Source: Kitasatospora cinereorecta (GTDB lineage: Bacteria > Actinomycetota > Actinomycetes > Streptomycetales > Streptomycetaceae). Taken from it: 64,000 nucleotides of DNA. The stretch spans positions 1,008,001 through 1,072,000 of the forward strand of contig NZ_JAMZDX010000003.1 of the NCBI RefSeq assembly GCF_024172095.1. Reading direction: 5' to 3'. A program made the position numbers and the translations under genes. Below, piece by piece: positions 52,929-62,171 of this stretch. Under the pieces are notes generated by a model. That model made no database searches. It was not told where the DNA came from and saw nothing but the letters and a program-made list of their open reading frames with translations. Every line of letters starts with the position of its first letter. Positions within the stretch are counted from its first letter, which is position 1.

Positions 52929-53801
52929 TCAGGACCCTGTGGTGGCCTGCTGGTAGAGCGCCTGCACCTGGTCGCCGAAATAGCTGGAGTAGGACGTATC
53001 GGGGGTGTCCCCGCCCTCCTGGTAGCCACCGATCACCCCGACCACCGTGCCGGTGTGCGTCGCCGGGTCCAGGTCGGTGACCCAGGGGCTGCCGCTGGTG
53101 CCGCCGGTGTAGTCGGGGCAGTCGATCCGCAACTGGGTGGGGCTCTGCTCGGTCGTGTTGTTGGCGCAGGTGATCGGGGCGTCCCCGCTGCTCGGGTAGC
53201 CGGTCACCTTGACCGGCAGCTGGTAGCCGCGGTCGGTGCCCAGCTTGTTGGCGCCGAGCACCTGCTGCACCTGCTGCCCGTTGAGCGGCTGGACGGTGGC
53301 GAAGGCCACGTCCATGTCCTGGTTGCCGCTGCTCTCCCAGCTCGGATCGACGGTGACCGTCCCGAGCTGCCACACCCCGTTGGGGGTGTCGCCGTCGCGG
53401 TAGCCCGGCACGAAGACCAGGTCGCCGCGGGTCCGGGCGCCCGCGCCCGGGTCGGCCAGGCAGTGCGCGGCGGTGACGATCAGGTTCCGTCCCGGGCTGT
53501 CCACCACGCTCGCGGTGCAGAAGTGGTCGCCGTCCGCGCCGGACGTGAACACCGCGCCGACCAGGCTGTTCAGCGGGGTCGCCTTCGCGGTGCGGGTGGT
53601 GCCGCCGTGCCGGGCCACCGCGGCCTTCAGCCGGTCCTTGGTCCATCCGTGCGCGGACGCCCCGCCGGAGGTGCCGTTCCCGGTGGTACTCGCGCCGGAC
53701 GCCCCGCCCGGGGTGCTCCCGGACGTCCCGCCCGACGAACCGCACCCCGCCACCGAGCCCGCCAGCGCCACCGCCAGGACCGCGTACCCGACCCGCCTCA
53801 C
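52929..53801 (-). CDS. trypsin-like serine protease, predicted lipoprotein (paralogue)
   Basis: A 290-residue S1-family peptidase. The signal peptide has the lipobox GSVAGC, then a Gly/Ser/Thr linker. The triad is LIVTAAHCLAD (His), QDMDVAFATVQ (Asp) and YTGGTSGSPWVTD (Ser). Its C-terminus (GGDTPDTSYSSYFGDQV) parallels that of the neighbouring paralogue (GGLTPDTSYSITFDDRV). GTG 53801 opens VRRVGYAVLAVAL. Both genes probably form one operon from a tandem duplication. Confidence 0.88.
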   Translation of the reverse strand: MRRVGYAVLAVALAGSVAGCGSSGGTSGSTPGGASGASTTGNGTSGGASAHGWTKDRLKAAVARHGGTTRTAKATPLNSLVGAVFTSGADGDHFCTASVVDSPGRNLIVTAAHCLADPGAGARTRGDLVFVPGYRDGDTPNGVWQLGTVTVDPSWESSGNQDMDVAFATVQPLNGQQVQQVLGANKLGTDRGYQLPVKVTGYPSSGDAPITCANNTTEQSPTQLRIDCPDYTGGTSGSPWVTDLDPATHTGTVVGVIGGYQEGGDTPDTSYSSYFGDQVQALYQQATTGS

Positions 53802-54006
53802 ACCGCCACCGCCCTCGCCCGGACCGACTCGATCAAGCTTCGCCGGGCCGGTCGGGCGCCGCCACCGGGGCAGCCGGGGGGCGTACCCGGATGCGCCCCC
53901 GGCGCGCACCGGGGCTGATCGACCGGCTATGCTGCCGGAGGCGGCCCTGAGGGGCCGTCTGCTGCTGCCGGGGCCGACTCGTCGACCCGGCGGATGCCGA
54001 GTCCGG

Positions 54007-54080
<74 letters not shown>

Positions 54081-54252
54081 CCTCGGCCGATCCCCACGCG
54101 TAGGCTAGCGCCACCCCGTGCCGGAAGCGCGCAGCGCCACGGCGGAGTCCCCGGGGAATCCTCCGAGCGGCCCGCCGGGAACCCGCTCGACGAAGGCGCG
54201 TTCGTGTGCCAATCTGTGCCGCGACACGCCGTACCGGGGGGAACAACACACC

Positions 54253-56985
54253 ATGCGCCTGCGCCAGTCCGCCGCGCTCATTGCAGCTGCAGCCACCTCT
54301 GTGCTGGGCTTGCCGGTCGCGGCTCATGCGGCTGCTGCCGGGGGCACGCTGTACGTCGACAACTCCTCCGCCTCGTGCGCGGACGCCGGCGGTGGCGCGG
54401 CGGACCGGCCCTACTGCACGATCTCCGCCGCCGCGGCGGCGGTGCAGCCGGGGCAGACCGTCCTGGTGAAGGACGGCGGGGCGCACTACCGGGAGTCGGT
54501 ACGGGTCACCCGGTCGGGGACGCGGGAGCTGCCGATCACCTTCCTCGGACTGACGGCGCCGACGGGCGGCAAGTCGGCGGTGGCGCCCGACGCGGAGGTC
54601 AGTGCCTTCGAGCTGACGGGTGTGCACGACGTGGTGGTGCGGAACTTCGCCACCGCCCGGTACGCACCGCCCGGCACTGCGCCGCTCGTGAGCGTCACCG
54701 ATTCGTCGCGGATCACGCTGGACCGGTTCTGGTTCGGCACGGGCGCGCCCGGGGTGCCCGCCGTGCGGATCTCGGGCGCCGGTGACCACGTGACGGTCGG
54801 ACGGAGCTACTTCTCGACCGGCTCCGGCGGAGTGAGCGTGGCGGCCGGGGCCCGGTCCTCGCTGATCACCGGCAACGACTTCAACCACGCCGCGACCGCC
54901 TCGGTCACCGCCACCGACGCGCCGGACACCGCGATCACGTACAACACCATCGGCTTCTCGTGCGGCGAGAGCGTGCGGATCGACGGGGCCTCGCCGGGCG
55001 CCGTCGTGGAGAACAACGTGATCACCGCGCAGCACGCGGGCGCCATCCACCCCCCGGGGAGCGGGCCGGCCGACGCGGTGTGCACCACGGCGGCCAACGG
55101 GCGCGGGGAGACGGAGATCTCGGTCTCCGCGGGGTCCACCTCCGGGTCGAAGGTGGACTTCAACACGGTGCACCCGTGGCCGGACGCCTCGGCCTACACC
55201 TGGGGCGGCGCCTCGTACCCGACCGCCGCCGCCTTCGCCGCCGCGCAGCCCGGCCAGGCCACGCACGACGTCGACCTCGACGCCACCTTCGACCTCACCC
55301 TCGACAGCTTCTCGTACGAGCGGCTGACGGACGCCGACCGCTCGGCCGTCGACTCGGCTGACCCGGCAGCGCCGGGGCTGGACACCGACCTGGTGGGGAT
55401 GGGTCCGCTGGACGACCCCGACGTCCCGAACACCGCGCCCGGCGGGGCGCTTCGGGACCGCGGCGCCTACGAACTGACCGGCCAGCGCAAGGTCACCCTG
55501 GCGGTGACCGGCAATCGCGCCTCGCAAGGTCCCGCGCCGTTCGAAGTGACCGCCACTGCCACGGTGGTCAACACGTGGGGCACTCCCCAGACCGACTACA
55601 CCTTCGACTTCGGTGACGGCACCGCCCCGGTGCACTCAACTTCACCGACCGTCGGCCACGTCTACCAGCAGCCGGGGATGTACTACGCGACGGTGACAGC
55701 GACCGACGCACACGGGGTCCAAGTCTCCGCCGAGTCGCAGGGGACGTACGTCACGGAGCCCGGTGACCTCACCCTCAGCTTCGGGGTCCAGACGGACCTG
55801 GACCTGAACGCGACCGTCATCGCCGATGCCCGCTCGCCGTGGCGCATCTACTCGTACGAGTACGACTACGGCGACGGCAACGCCCGCACCTCGGCCTTCA
55901 CCCACCACTACGCGGCCCCGGGGTCGTACACCGTCACCGTCACGGCCACCGACGAGGGTGGACGGACCGTGAGCAGCTCGCGGCAGGTCGAGATGAAGCT
56001 GCGCGACCCGCTGACCGAGCTGCAGCCCGGCGAGCGGGTCCAGCTGGTCTCCTCGGTCGGGCCGCAGGTGGTCGACGCGGGTGCCAACTACACCAGCCGG
56101 TACTGGTCGAAGCCCCGGAGCCTGCCGCTGAACCAGGCGGTCGGCGTCAACGACTGGGTGAAGTCGGTTGCCACGGCTGTCGGCTCCGACCAGATCCAGC
56201 GGACGTTCACACTGATCAACGGACGGATCTTCGGCCTGGACCGGAATGTCGGGCCGAGCACCGGCTCGGTCGGGCAGGGCGAACTGACGTGGCCTTACTG
56301 GTACGAGGTGACCGCTGCGACGCAGGCCGGTCCGCTGTCCGGGGTGACCCGGATCGCCGTCGCCACCATAGGGTCCAGCACCCACGTCGTGGCACTCGCC
56401 GGCGGCCGGGTGTACGAGGCGTCCGGCAGCCCGTCCCACGGCTGGTCCCGGTGGGGCGACATCACGGCGGCGGTCGGCTTCCCGGGCGGGGTCACCGCCA
56501 TCGCGGCCGGCACCACCGGCAACACGCTGCACGTGGCGATGGAGGGCGCCGACTGGCACATCCGGGTGGCCGACGGGGACTACGACCGCGGCCGCTGGAG
56601 CGGCGCCGACATGAGCGCCGCGTACGGTGGCCCGCTCGGCGCCGACCAACTGGCCGCCGCGACCACTCCCGGCTCGCGCTTCCACGTGGTGGCGCTGAGG
56701 GGCGGTCGGATCTACGAGATCACCGGCGACTACGCGGCCGGTTACTGGACCGGGTGGGGCGACATCTCCGCCGCGACCGGCCGGGCCGACTTCAGCCGGA
56801 TCGCTGCCGGCGCCACCGGGAACAGCCTTCGGCTGTTCGCCATCGCGAGCAACGGCAACGTCCTGAACGCCACCGGCGACTACACCGCGGGGCGCTGGTC
56901 GGACTTCGCGGCGGTGAACGTGCTCAACGCCACCCCCGCCACCGGTCCGGGCATCGCCGACGAGATCGGTGCCGTCGGCTTCTGA
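54253..56985 (+). CDS. secreted beta-helix/PKD/propeller-repeat protein (paralogue 1)
   Basis: A 910-residue exported protein starting MRLRQSAALIAAAATSVL, with a Sec signal peptide ending near AHA. Residues ~30-400 form a right-handed parallel beta-helix with a choice-of-anchor-Q-like layout (LYVDNSSASCADAGGG, CTISAAAAAVQPGQTV, ending LRDRGAYELTGQ). Two PKD domains follow (YTFDFGDGTAPVHSTSPTV; YEYDYGDGNARTSAF). The last ~300 residues hold about five repeats of the type GGRVYEASG followed by WGDIT, like a five-bladed lectin propeller. The longer frame to 54118 overlaps the tRNA side and is rejected. No catalytic motif is evident, so I favour carbohydrate or surface binding. It is followed 80 bases later by a paralogue. 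Confidence 0.82.
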   Translation: MRLRQSAALIAAAATSVLGLPVAAHAAAAGGTLYVDNSSASCADAGGGAADRPYCTISAAAAAVQPGQTVLVKDGGAHYRESVRVTRSGTRELPITFLGLTAPTGGKSAVAPDAEVSAFELTGVHDVVVRNFATARYAPPGTAPLVSVTDSSRITLDRFWFGTGAPGVPAVRISGAGDHVTVGRSYFSTGSGGVSVAAGARSSLITGNDFNHAATASVTATDAPDTAITYNTIGFSCGESVRIDGASPGAVVENNVITAQHAGAIHPPGSGPADAVCTTAANGRGETEISVSAGSTSGSKVDFNTVHPWPDASAYTWGGASYPTAAAFAAAQPGQATHDVDLDATFDLTLDSFSYERLTDADRSAVDSADPAAPGLDTDLVGMGPLDDPDVPNTAPGGALRDRGAYELTGQRKVTLAVTGNRASQGPAPFEVTATATVVNTWGTPQTDYTFDFGDGTAPVHSTSPTVGHVYQQPGMYYATVTATDAHGVQVSAESQGTYVTEPGDLTLSFGVQTDLDLNATVIADARSPWRIYSYEYDYGDGNARTSAFTHHYAAPGSYTVTVTATDEGGRTVSSSRQVEMKLRDPLTELQPGERVQLVSSVGPQVVDAGANYTSRYWSKPRSLPLNQAVGVNDWVKSVATAVGSDQIQRTFTLINGRIFGLDRNVGPSTGSVGQGELTWPYWYEVTAATQAGPLSGVTRIAVATIGSSTHVVALAGGRVYEASGSPSHGWSRWGDITAAVGFPGGVTAIAAGTTGNTLHVAMEGADWHIRVADGDYDRGRWSGADMSAAYGGPLGADQLAAATTPGSRFHVVALRGGRIYEITGDYAAGYWTGWGDISAATGRADFSRIAAGATGNSLRLFAIASNGNVLNATGDYTAGRWSDFAAVNVLNATPATGPGIADEIGAVGF

Positions 56986-57065
56986 GCACACGAATCCTGC
57001 TTCGATCCATGAGTCCGGGCGCCGGAGCGCGCCCGAACCTGATTCCACCCCTTGGGAGAACACCA

Positions 57066-59789
57066 GTGCGCCTGCGCCAGTCGGCCGTCCTCGTGGTTGC
57101 GGCCGCGACCGGCCTCGTGACCGTTCCCGCCGTCTCGGCAGCGGGCGCGGCGCCGACCGAGCTCTATGTCAATGGCGGGGTAGACGCCTGCTCGGACGGC
57201 GGCAGCGGCACCGCCGCCCAGCCGTTCTGCACGGTCTCGGCCGCCGCTGCGGTCGTCCAGCCCGGACAGACCGTACATGTCGCGGGGGGTCTGGCCACGT
57301 ATCGCGAGGCGGTGCACCTCACCCGCTCCGGTACGGCGGAGCAGCCGATCACCTTCGTCGGCAGCACCGCCCCTCTGGGCGACTTCAGGCAGGCGGCGCA
57401 GCTCTACCCGGCGGAGGGCAGCGACTTCACGCTGGACGGCGTCCACGACGTGGTGATCCGCGGGTTCGAGCTGGACGCCCCGGGCAACAACCCCGGTATC
57501 CCGGCCGTCACGGTGAAGAACAGCCAGCGGGTCTCCGTGGACGGCAACGACTTCCCCGACAACGGCGGGGTCACGGTCAGTGGCAGCGGCGACCGGGTGA
57601 CGGTCAGTCGGAACACGTTCCGCGGCTCGGGCGGGGTCGCGCTCGGCGCAGGCACCCAGCACGCGCTGGTCACCGCCAACGTGTTCGACGGCACCAGGTC
57701 CACCGCCGTCGCGGCCGTGGACGCCCCGAACACGGCGGTCACCAACAACACCATCGCGTCCTCCTGCGGGGAGAGCGTGAAGATCGACGGCACCTCGCCC
57801 AACGCGGTGATCGAGAACAACCTGATCACCGCCGGGTTCGCCCCGGCGTCCGGCGACCCGTGCGCCACGCCGGGCCCGGCCCGCGGCGAGACCGAGATCT
57901 CGGTGTCCGCGGCGTCCACCGCCGGCACCACGGTGGACTACAACTCGGTCCACCCGTGGTCCGACGCCAACGCCTACACCTGGGGCGGGACGTCCTACCC
58001 GACCGTCGCCGCGTTCCGGGCCACCGGGCAGGGCGCGCACGACATCGACACCGACTTCACCTGCGCCAACGGGAACTGCGGCACCGACGCCCGGTACGCC
58101 CGGTCGCCGCTGAACTACCCGGCGCTGGCGGACTCCGCCGACCCCGCCGCGCCCGGCGTGGGCACCGACCTGCGCGGCTACACCTACGCCGACAACCCGA
58201 ACGCGGCCGACACCCTGGGCGGCGTCCGCGACCGGGGCGCCTACGAGGCCACCGGCCTGGGGAGCGTCACCCTGGCGGTGACCACCACGGACGCCCCCGG
58301 CCTCAAGGGCAGCACCCCGTTCACGGTGACCGCCACCGCCACCGTGCAGAGCGCCTGGCCGCTCCAGCAGCTCGACTACGCGTTCGACTTCGGCGACGGC
58401 GCCGCCCCGGTGCACTCCACCTCGCCGACGGTCAGCCACACCTACCAGAGCGCCGGCACCTTCTACCCCGGCGTCGTCGTCACCGACCGGCACGGAGCCA
58501 AGGTCGGTGCGAGCGCCGACCAGGTCCGGGTCGCCACCACCCAGCTCGCGGCCGACCCCGTGGTGACCCTCGACGACACGCTGTACGCGACGATCCAGCC
58601 GAACGCCAGCACCCCCTGGTCGTTCACCTCCGAGGAGATCGACTTCGGCGACGGCACCGCCAAGCAGTCCCAGACCTACCCCCTGGGCGTCTACTACCAC
58701 CAGTACATGGTGTCCGGGGACTACCAGCTGACCGTCACCGACCGCGACGACAGCGGCAAGGTCCTGGTCACCAAGCGCACCGTGCACGCGGTGAGCGCCC
58801 GGGACACGGCAGCCCTGCAGCCGGGGAAGCGGGTGCAGTTGCTCACCAGGACCGGCAAGGACTGGCTGGGCGACGCCGGGGCGAACTACGACAAGGGCGT
58901 GTGGGGCCGGTTCATGCCGGTGCCCGGCGCCGGGTTCTCCGCCAAGAACGTCACCGCGATGGCCTCGGCGACCACCGCGGACCAGTACCTGCGGGCCTTC
59001 GCGCTGGTCGACGGCAGGATCTACAGCGCCGACCGCAACCTGGGCCCGGCGGCCGGCGGGGTGACGCAGGGCCAGTGGCTGCCCTGGAGCGAGGTGACCG
59101 GTGCGAACGGCGCGGGCAGCCTGAGCGGCATCACCCAGATCGCGGCCGCCTCCACCGGCAACCGGATCCACGTGCTGGCCGTCGCGAACGGCCGGGTGTA
59201 CGAGGCGTCCGGCGACCGGGCGGCCGGCACCTGGTCGACCTGGGGCGACATCACCGGTGCGCTCGGCTTCCCGGCCAACAATGTCAGCGTCTCCGCCGCG
59301 TTCATCGGCAACGTGCTGCACGTCGCGATGCTCGGCTCGGACGGGCACATCCGGATCGGCGACGGCGACTACAACCGCGGCCGGTGGAGCGGCGGCGACA
59401 TGACCGCCGTGATCGGCTACGCCTGGCCGACCCAGTACGTCAAGCCGACCCAGGTCGGGGTGGCGGCCACGCCGGACGGCAAGCTGCACGTCTTCGCCGT
59501 GGTGTGGGATCGGCTGATGGAGGCGGGCGGCGACTACGTCGCCGGGCGCTGGAGCAACTGGGCCGACGTCAGCGCCGCCACCGGCCTGAACTCGTACGGT
59601 GTCCGGCAGGTCGCGGTCGCCGGGAACGGGAGCACCCTGCGGGTGTTCACCCTGGACGCCAACGGCAACATCCTCGAGACGGACGCCGACTACGCCGCCG
59701 GGCGCTGGTCGAGGGTCGCTGCGGTGAGCGACCCGGGGGCGGCCGGCGGCGGCTCCGTGAACTCCCTGATCTCGGCCGCCGGCCTCTGA
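57066..59789 (+). CDS. secreted beta-helix/PKD/propeller-repeat protein (paralogue 2)
   Basis: A 907-residue exported protein with the same layout as its upstream neighbour. The signal peptide is MRLRQSAVLVVAAATGLV, the beta-helix opens with LYVNGGVDACSDGGSGTA, and that domain ends with VRDRGAYEATGL. Two PKD-like domains follow (YAFDFGDGAAPVHSTSPTV; EIDFGDGTAKQSQTY). The C-terminal repeats have ANGRVYEASGD and WGDITGA. GTG 57066 follows GGGAG. A strong terminator lies behind it. The two genes appear to be a tandem duplication that has diverged considerably. Confidence 0.82.
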   Translation: MRLRQSAVLVVAAATGLVTVPAVSAAGAAPTELYVNGGVDACSDGGSGTAAQPFCTVSAAAAVVQPGQTVHVAGGLATYREAVHLTRSGTAEQPITFVGSTAPLGDFRQAAQLYPAEGSDFTLDGVHDVVIRGFELDAPGNNPGIPAVTVKNSQRVSVDGNDFPDNGGVTVSGSGDRVTVSRNTFRGSGGVALGAGTQHALVTANVFDGTRSTAVAAVDAPNTAVTNNTIASSCGESVKIDGTSPNAVIENNLITAGFAPASGDPCATPGPARGETEISVSAASTAGTTVDYNSVHPWSDANAYTWGGTSYPTVAAFRATGQGAHDIDTDFTCANGNCGTDARYARSPLNYPALADSADPAAPGVGTDLRGYTYADNPNAADTLGGVRDRGAYEATGLGSVTLAVTTTDAPGLKGSTPFTVTATATVQSAWPLQQLDYAFDFGDGAAPVHSTSPTVSHTYQSAGTFYPGVVVTDRHGAKVGASADQVRVATTQLAADPVVTLDDTLYATIQPNASTPWSFTSEEIDFGDGTAKQSQTYPLGVYYHQYMVSGDYQLTVTDRDDSGKVLVTKRTVHAVSARDTAALQPGKRVQLLTRTGKDWLGDAGANYDKGVWGRFMPVPGAGFSAKNVTAMASATTADQYLRAFALVDGRIYSADRNLGPAAGGVTQGQWLPWSEVTGANGAGSLSGITQIAAASTGNRIHVLAVANGRVYEASGDRAAGTWSTWGDITGALGFPANNVSVSAAFIGNVLHVAMLGSDGHIRIGDGDYNRGRWSGGDMTAVIGYAWPTQYVKPTQVGVAATPDGKLHVFAVVWDRLMEAGGDYVAGRWSNWADVSAATGLNSYGVRQVAVAGNGSTLRVFTLDANGNILETDADYAAGRWSRVAAVSDPGAAGGGSVNSLISAAGL

Positions 59790-59796
59790 CCGGCGC

Positions 59797-59834
59797 CCGA
59801 AGGCCCCCCGCGCAGCCGCGCCGGGGGCCTTCGG
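59797..59834 (+). terminator. terminator after the second exoprotein
   Basis: CCGAAGGCCCCC (59797-59808) pairs with 59823-59834, a 12-bp stem, eight bases after the stop. Confidence 0.75.
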
Positions 59835-59954
59835 CGTCTCCGGCCGGGACGGCCGTACCGGAGTGACGCTCGACACGGAGTAACTTTCGGCACCCCGTGA
59901 CGCGTGTAGTACCAGCGAGACCCTGATCCGTCGCGCAGCCCGGGAGAGACGAAG

Positions 59955-60473
59955 ATGACCGATGAACTCGACTTCGACGAGTTCGCGGCCACCAGGGCCA
60001 AGCGGCTCTTCCAGGCGGCGTACCTGATGTGCGGTGACTGGCACCAGGCCCAGGACCTCGTGCAGACCACGCTGTCGAAGCTGTACCCGGTCTGGGGGCG
60101 GCTCAGACGCAAGAACGAGATCAACGGGCTGGACGCGTACGCCCGCAAGGTCCTGCTGCGCACCTACCTGGACCACCGGCGGCTGCGGCGCTCCAGCGAG
60201 ATCGCCGTCGCGGAGGTGACCGACCACCCGGCGCCCGGCGCCGAGGAGAGCCGGCGCCTGGAGACGCGGATGACCCTGCTCGAGGCGCTGCGCCAACTGC
60301 CGCCGCGCAGCCGGGCGGTGGTGGTGATGCGCTACCTCGACGACTGCAGCGTGGAGGCCGTCGCCGAGGCGGTCGGGATCAGCCAGGCGTCCGTCAAGAC
60401 CATCAGCTTCCGCGGACTGGCCAAGCTCCGCGAGATCCTCGGCCCGGAGCGGACGCTCCTCCTCCAGGACTGA
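59955..60473 (+). CDS. SigE-family ECF RNA polymerase sigma factor
   Basis: A 172-residue ECF sigma factor. Region 2 includes RLFQAAYLMCGDWHQAQDLV and TTLSKLYPVW; region 4 is LPPRSRAVVVMRYLDD with the HTH SVEAVAEAVGISQASVKT. It fits the actinobacterial SigE-like (TIGR02983-type) group. ATG 59955 follows GGGAGAGA. It is 32 bases upstream of a membrane protein that may be its regulator. Candidate targets are the adjacent exoprotein genes, which is inference from position only. Confidence 0.87.
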   Translation: MTDELDFDEFAATRAKRLFQAAYLMCGDWHQAQDLVQTTLSKLYPVWGRLRRKNEINGLDAYARKVLLRTYLDHRRLRRSSEIAVAEVTDHPAPGAEESRRLETRMTLLEALRQLPPRSRAVVVMRYLDDCSVEAVAEAVGISQASVKTISFRGLAKLREILGPERTLLLQD

Positions 60474-60505
60474 CTCCGCCCACCGATCCGATGAGGGAAC
60501 CCCAG

Positions 60506-61318
60506 ATGAACCACGACTTCGATCTCAGCGCCCTGCTGGAGGAGAGCGTCCAGGGTCTCACCGTCCCGGTGGCCGTGATCGTCGCCGAGAGCAACCGGCT
60601 GGGCCGCCGCCGACGCCTGCAGCGCCGCCTGCGGCTCGGCGCGACCGCCGCCGTGCTCGCGGGGGCGGCGGTGGCCGGGACGGTGCTCGGCGTGCCGTAC
60701 CTCCGGAACGCGGCGACTCCGGCGTCGCCGGCGGCGGCCCCGCCGAGCGCGTCGTCCAGCCCGGTGCAGATCGAGCTGCCGACCGCGCGGCTGACGCCCG
60801 AGGCGATGCTCAAGCTGCTCGGTGACGAGCTGCCCACCAGCACGAGGTTCGAGCGGTTCGAGCGGACGAGCCGGGAGGCCGACGCCGACCACACGGTCGG
60901 GGTCAAGGTCTGGTACGACGACGGCTACGGCCCGCAGACCATGGTCGTCGTCATGGAGCGCGGGAGCGGGCGGGCGGGGGGCTGTCCGGCGGTGCTCAAG
61001 TGGCCGTACACGGTCTGCACGGACCGCATGCTCGACGACGGGAGTGAGGAGAGCGTCGAGACGGGGGAGACTCCGCAGACCGTCACCACCGTCTCGATCC
61101 GCCGTCCGAGCGGGGACTTCCTGGCGATCTCCAACTACAACGGGGTGATGCGGTCGGTCGGGCTGGACCACGACCGGAACGTGCCGCCGCTGGACACCAA
61201 CGTCCTCCGGGCGATCGCCGAGGCCCCGGGTTGGCAGTTGGAGGTCACGCAGTCCCTGGTCGACGCCGGCGCGAAGATCGCCCAGTCGGTGCCGGAGGGG
61301 AACGTCATCGTCGACTGA
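60506..61318 (+). CDS. single-pass membrane protein, possible anti-sigma factor
   Basis: A 270-residue protein. A ~50-residue cytoplasmic N-terminus (MNHDFDLSALLEES, then Arg-rich RRRRLQRRLRLG) is followed by one hydrophobic segment (ATAAVLAGAAVAGTVLGVPY), a Pro/Ser linker and an extracellular domain. It contains no zinc HxxxCxxC motif. Placement directly after an ECF sigma gene suggests a regulatory partner. ATG 60506 is preferred over 60491 because GAGGGAA lies upstream. Function inferred from context. Confidence 0.65.
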   Translation: MNHDFDLSALLEESVQGLTVPVAVIVAESNRLGRRRRLQRRLRLGATAAVLAGAAVAGTVLGVPYLRNAATPASPAAAPPSASSSPVQIELPTARLTPEAMLKLLGDELPTSTRFERFERTSREADADHTVGVKVWYDDGYGPQTMVVVMERGSGRAGGCPAVLKWPYTVCTDRMLDDGSEESVETGETPQTVTTVSIRRPSGDFLAISNYNGVMRSVGLDHDRNVPPLDTNVLRAIAEAPGWQLEVTQSLVDAGAKIAQSVPEGNVIVD

Positions 61319-61359
61319 ACCGGGCCGGTCAGCGGGCGGGTCAGCGGCGGTCGGCGCGC

Positions 61360-62037
61360 TCAGCGGCGGTCGGGCGGGAGGAGGGCGGCCAGGCCGTCGA
61401 GGATGCGCTGGAGGCCGAACTCGAAGCGGGCCTCCATGTCGGGGTCGGTGAGGTCGTCGGCGAGCGCGACCAGGTTGGGGTAGGTGTCCCGGGGGAGGGC
61501 GCGGAACCGGTCGGCGACGGCGTCGACCACCTCGCGGCGGCTGCTGCCGGCGGCCTCGGCGGCGGCGATCGGGGACTGCTCCTGGAGGACGAAGCCCTGG
61601 ACGTACGCGGCCAGCAGATAGGCCGCCATCGCGGCGTCGGCGTCGGAGAAGCCGGCCTCGCGCAGGCGGTCGAGCTGGTCCTCCATCAGGGCGATCAGGT
61701 GGGGTCCCGGGGCGAGTCGGCCGGCGACGACCTTGGCGGCGTCCCGCTTGTCGAGCAGCAGCCGCCGGTGGAGCAGGCAGTACTCGCGGAACTGGGTGCG
61801 CCAGTGGCCGGTCCGGGGCGGTGCCACGGCGTCGGCCATCAGCGCGTCGTTGAGCAGGTCGAGCAGCTCTTCCTTGTTGCGGACGTGCCAGTAGAGGGAG
61901 GCGGCCTTCACGCCGACCTCGGCGGCGACCTTGCGCATGGACAGGCCGGCGAGGCCGTCCCGTTCCAGCACCCGCAGGGCCGCCTGGGCCAGGGCTTCCC
62001 TGGTCAGGCCGGGTGACGCGGCGCCATCGGCGGTCAT
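61360..62037 (-). CDS. TetR family transcriptional regulator
   Basis: A 225-residue repressor. The N-terminal HTH is LSMRKVAAEVGVKAASLYWHV within GLTREALAQAALRVL..., and the C-terminal domain is of the tetracycline-repressor type (TetR_C). It is divergent from an MFS transporter and separated by two CTAAC-N3-GTTAG operators, so it very probably represses both. ATG 62037. Confidence 0.9.
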   Translation of the reverse strand: MTADGAASPGLTREALAQAALRVLERDGLAGLSMRKVAAEVGVKAASLYWHVRNKEELLDLLNDALMADAVAPPRTGHWRTQFREYCLLHRRLLLDKRDAAKVVAGRLAPGPHLIALMEDQLDRLREAGFSDADAAMAAYLLAAYVQGFVLQEQSPIAAAEAAGSSRREVVDAVADRFRALPRDTYPNLVALADDLTDPDMEARFEFGLQRILDGLAALLPPDRR

Positions 62038-62096
62038 GGGCGGTGGACTCCTCGGGGTGCGGGGCCGGCCGGCTCCGGCTGAATACCGCTTGCAAT

Positions 62097-62147
62097 CTAA
62101 CACCGTTAGGGGGATCCTGGGCTCGCCATTGCCCCTAACGGTGTTAG
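62097..62147. promoter_or_regulatory. two CTAAC-N3-GTTAG operators
   Basis: CTAACACCGTTAG at 62097-62109 and CTAACGGTGTTAG at 62135-62147 are 13-bp palindromes with complementary centres (ACC/GGT), 38 bases apart between tetR-type and MFS genes. They are the likely TetR-family binding sites. Confidence 0.8.
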
Positions 62148-62171
62148 GGGCTCACGATCGGAGGGGTCCCC

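Noticed and set aside
55839..57065. Long frame upstream of GTG 57066 in the second exoprotein
   Set aside because: The upstream part is an off-frame reading of the first exoprotein. The GTG has a good ribosome binding site and opens a signal peptide.
56880..60296. 1138-codon minus-strand frame opposite the second exoprotein and the sigma factor
   Set aside because: Antisense shadow; the plus strand has signal peptides, PKD and repeat motifs and good ribosome binding sites.
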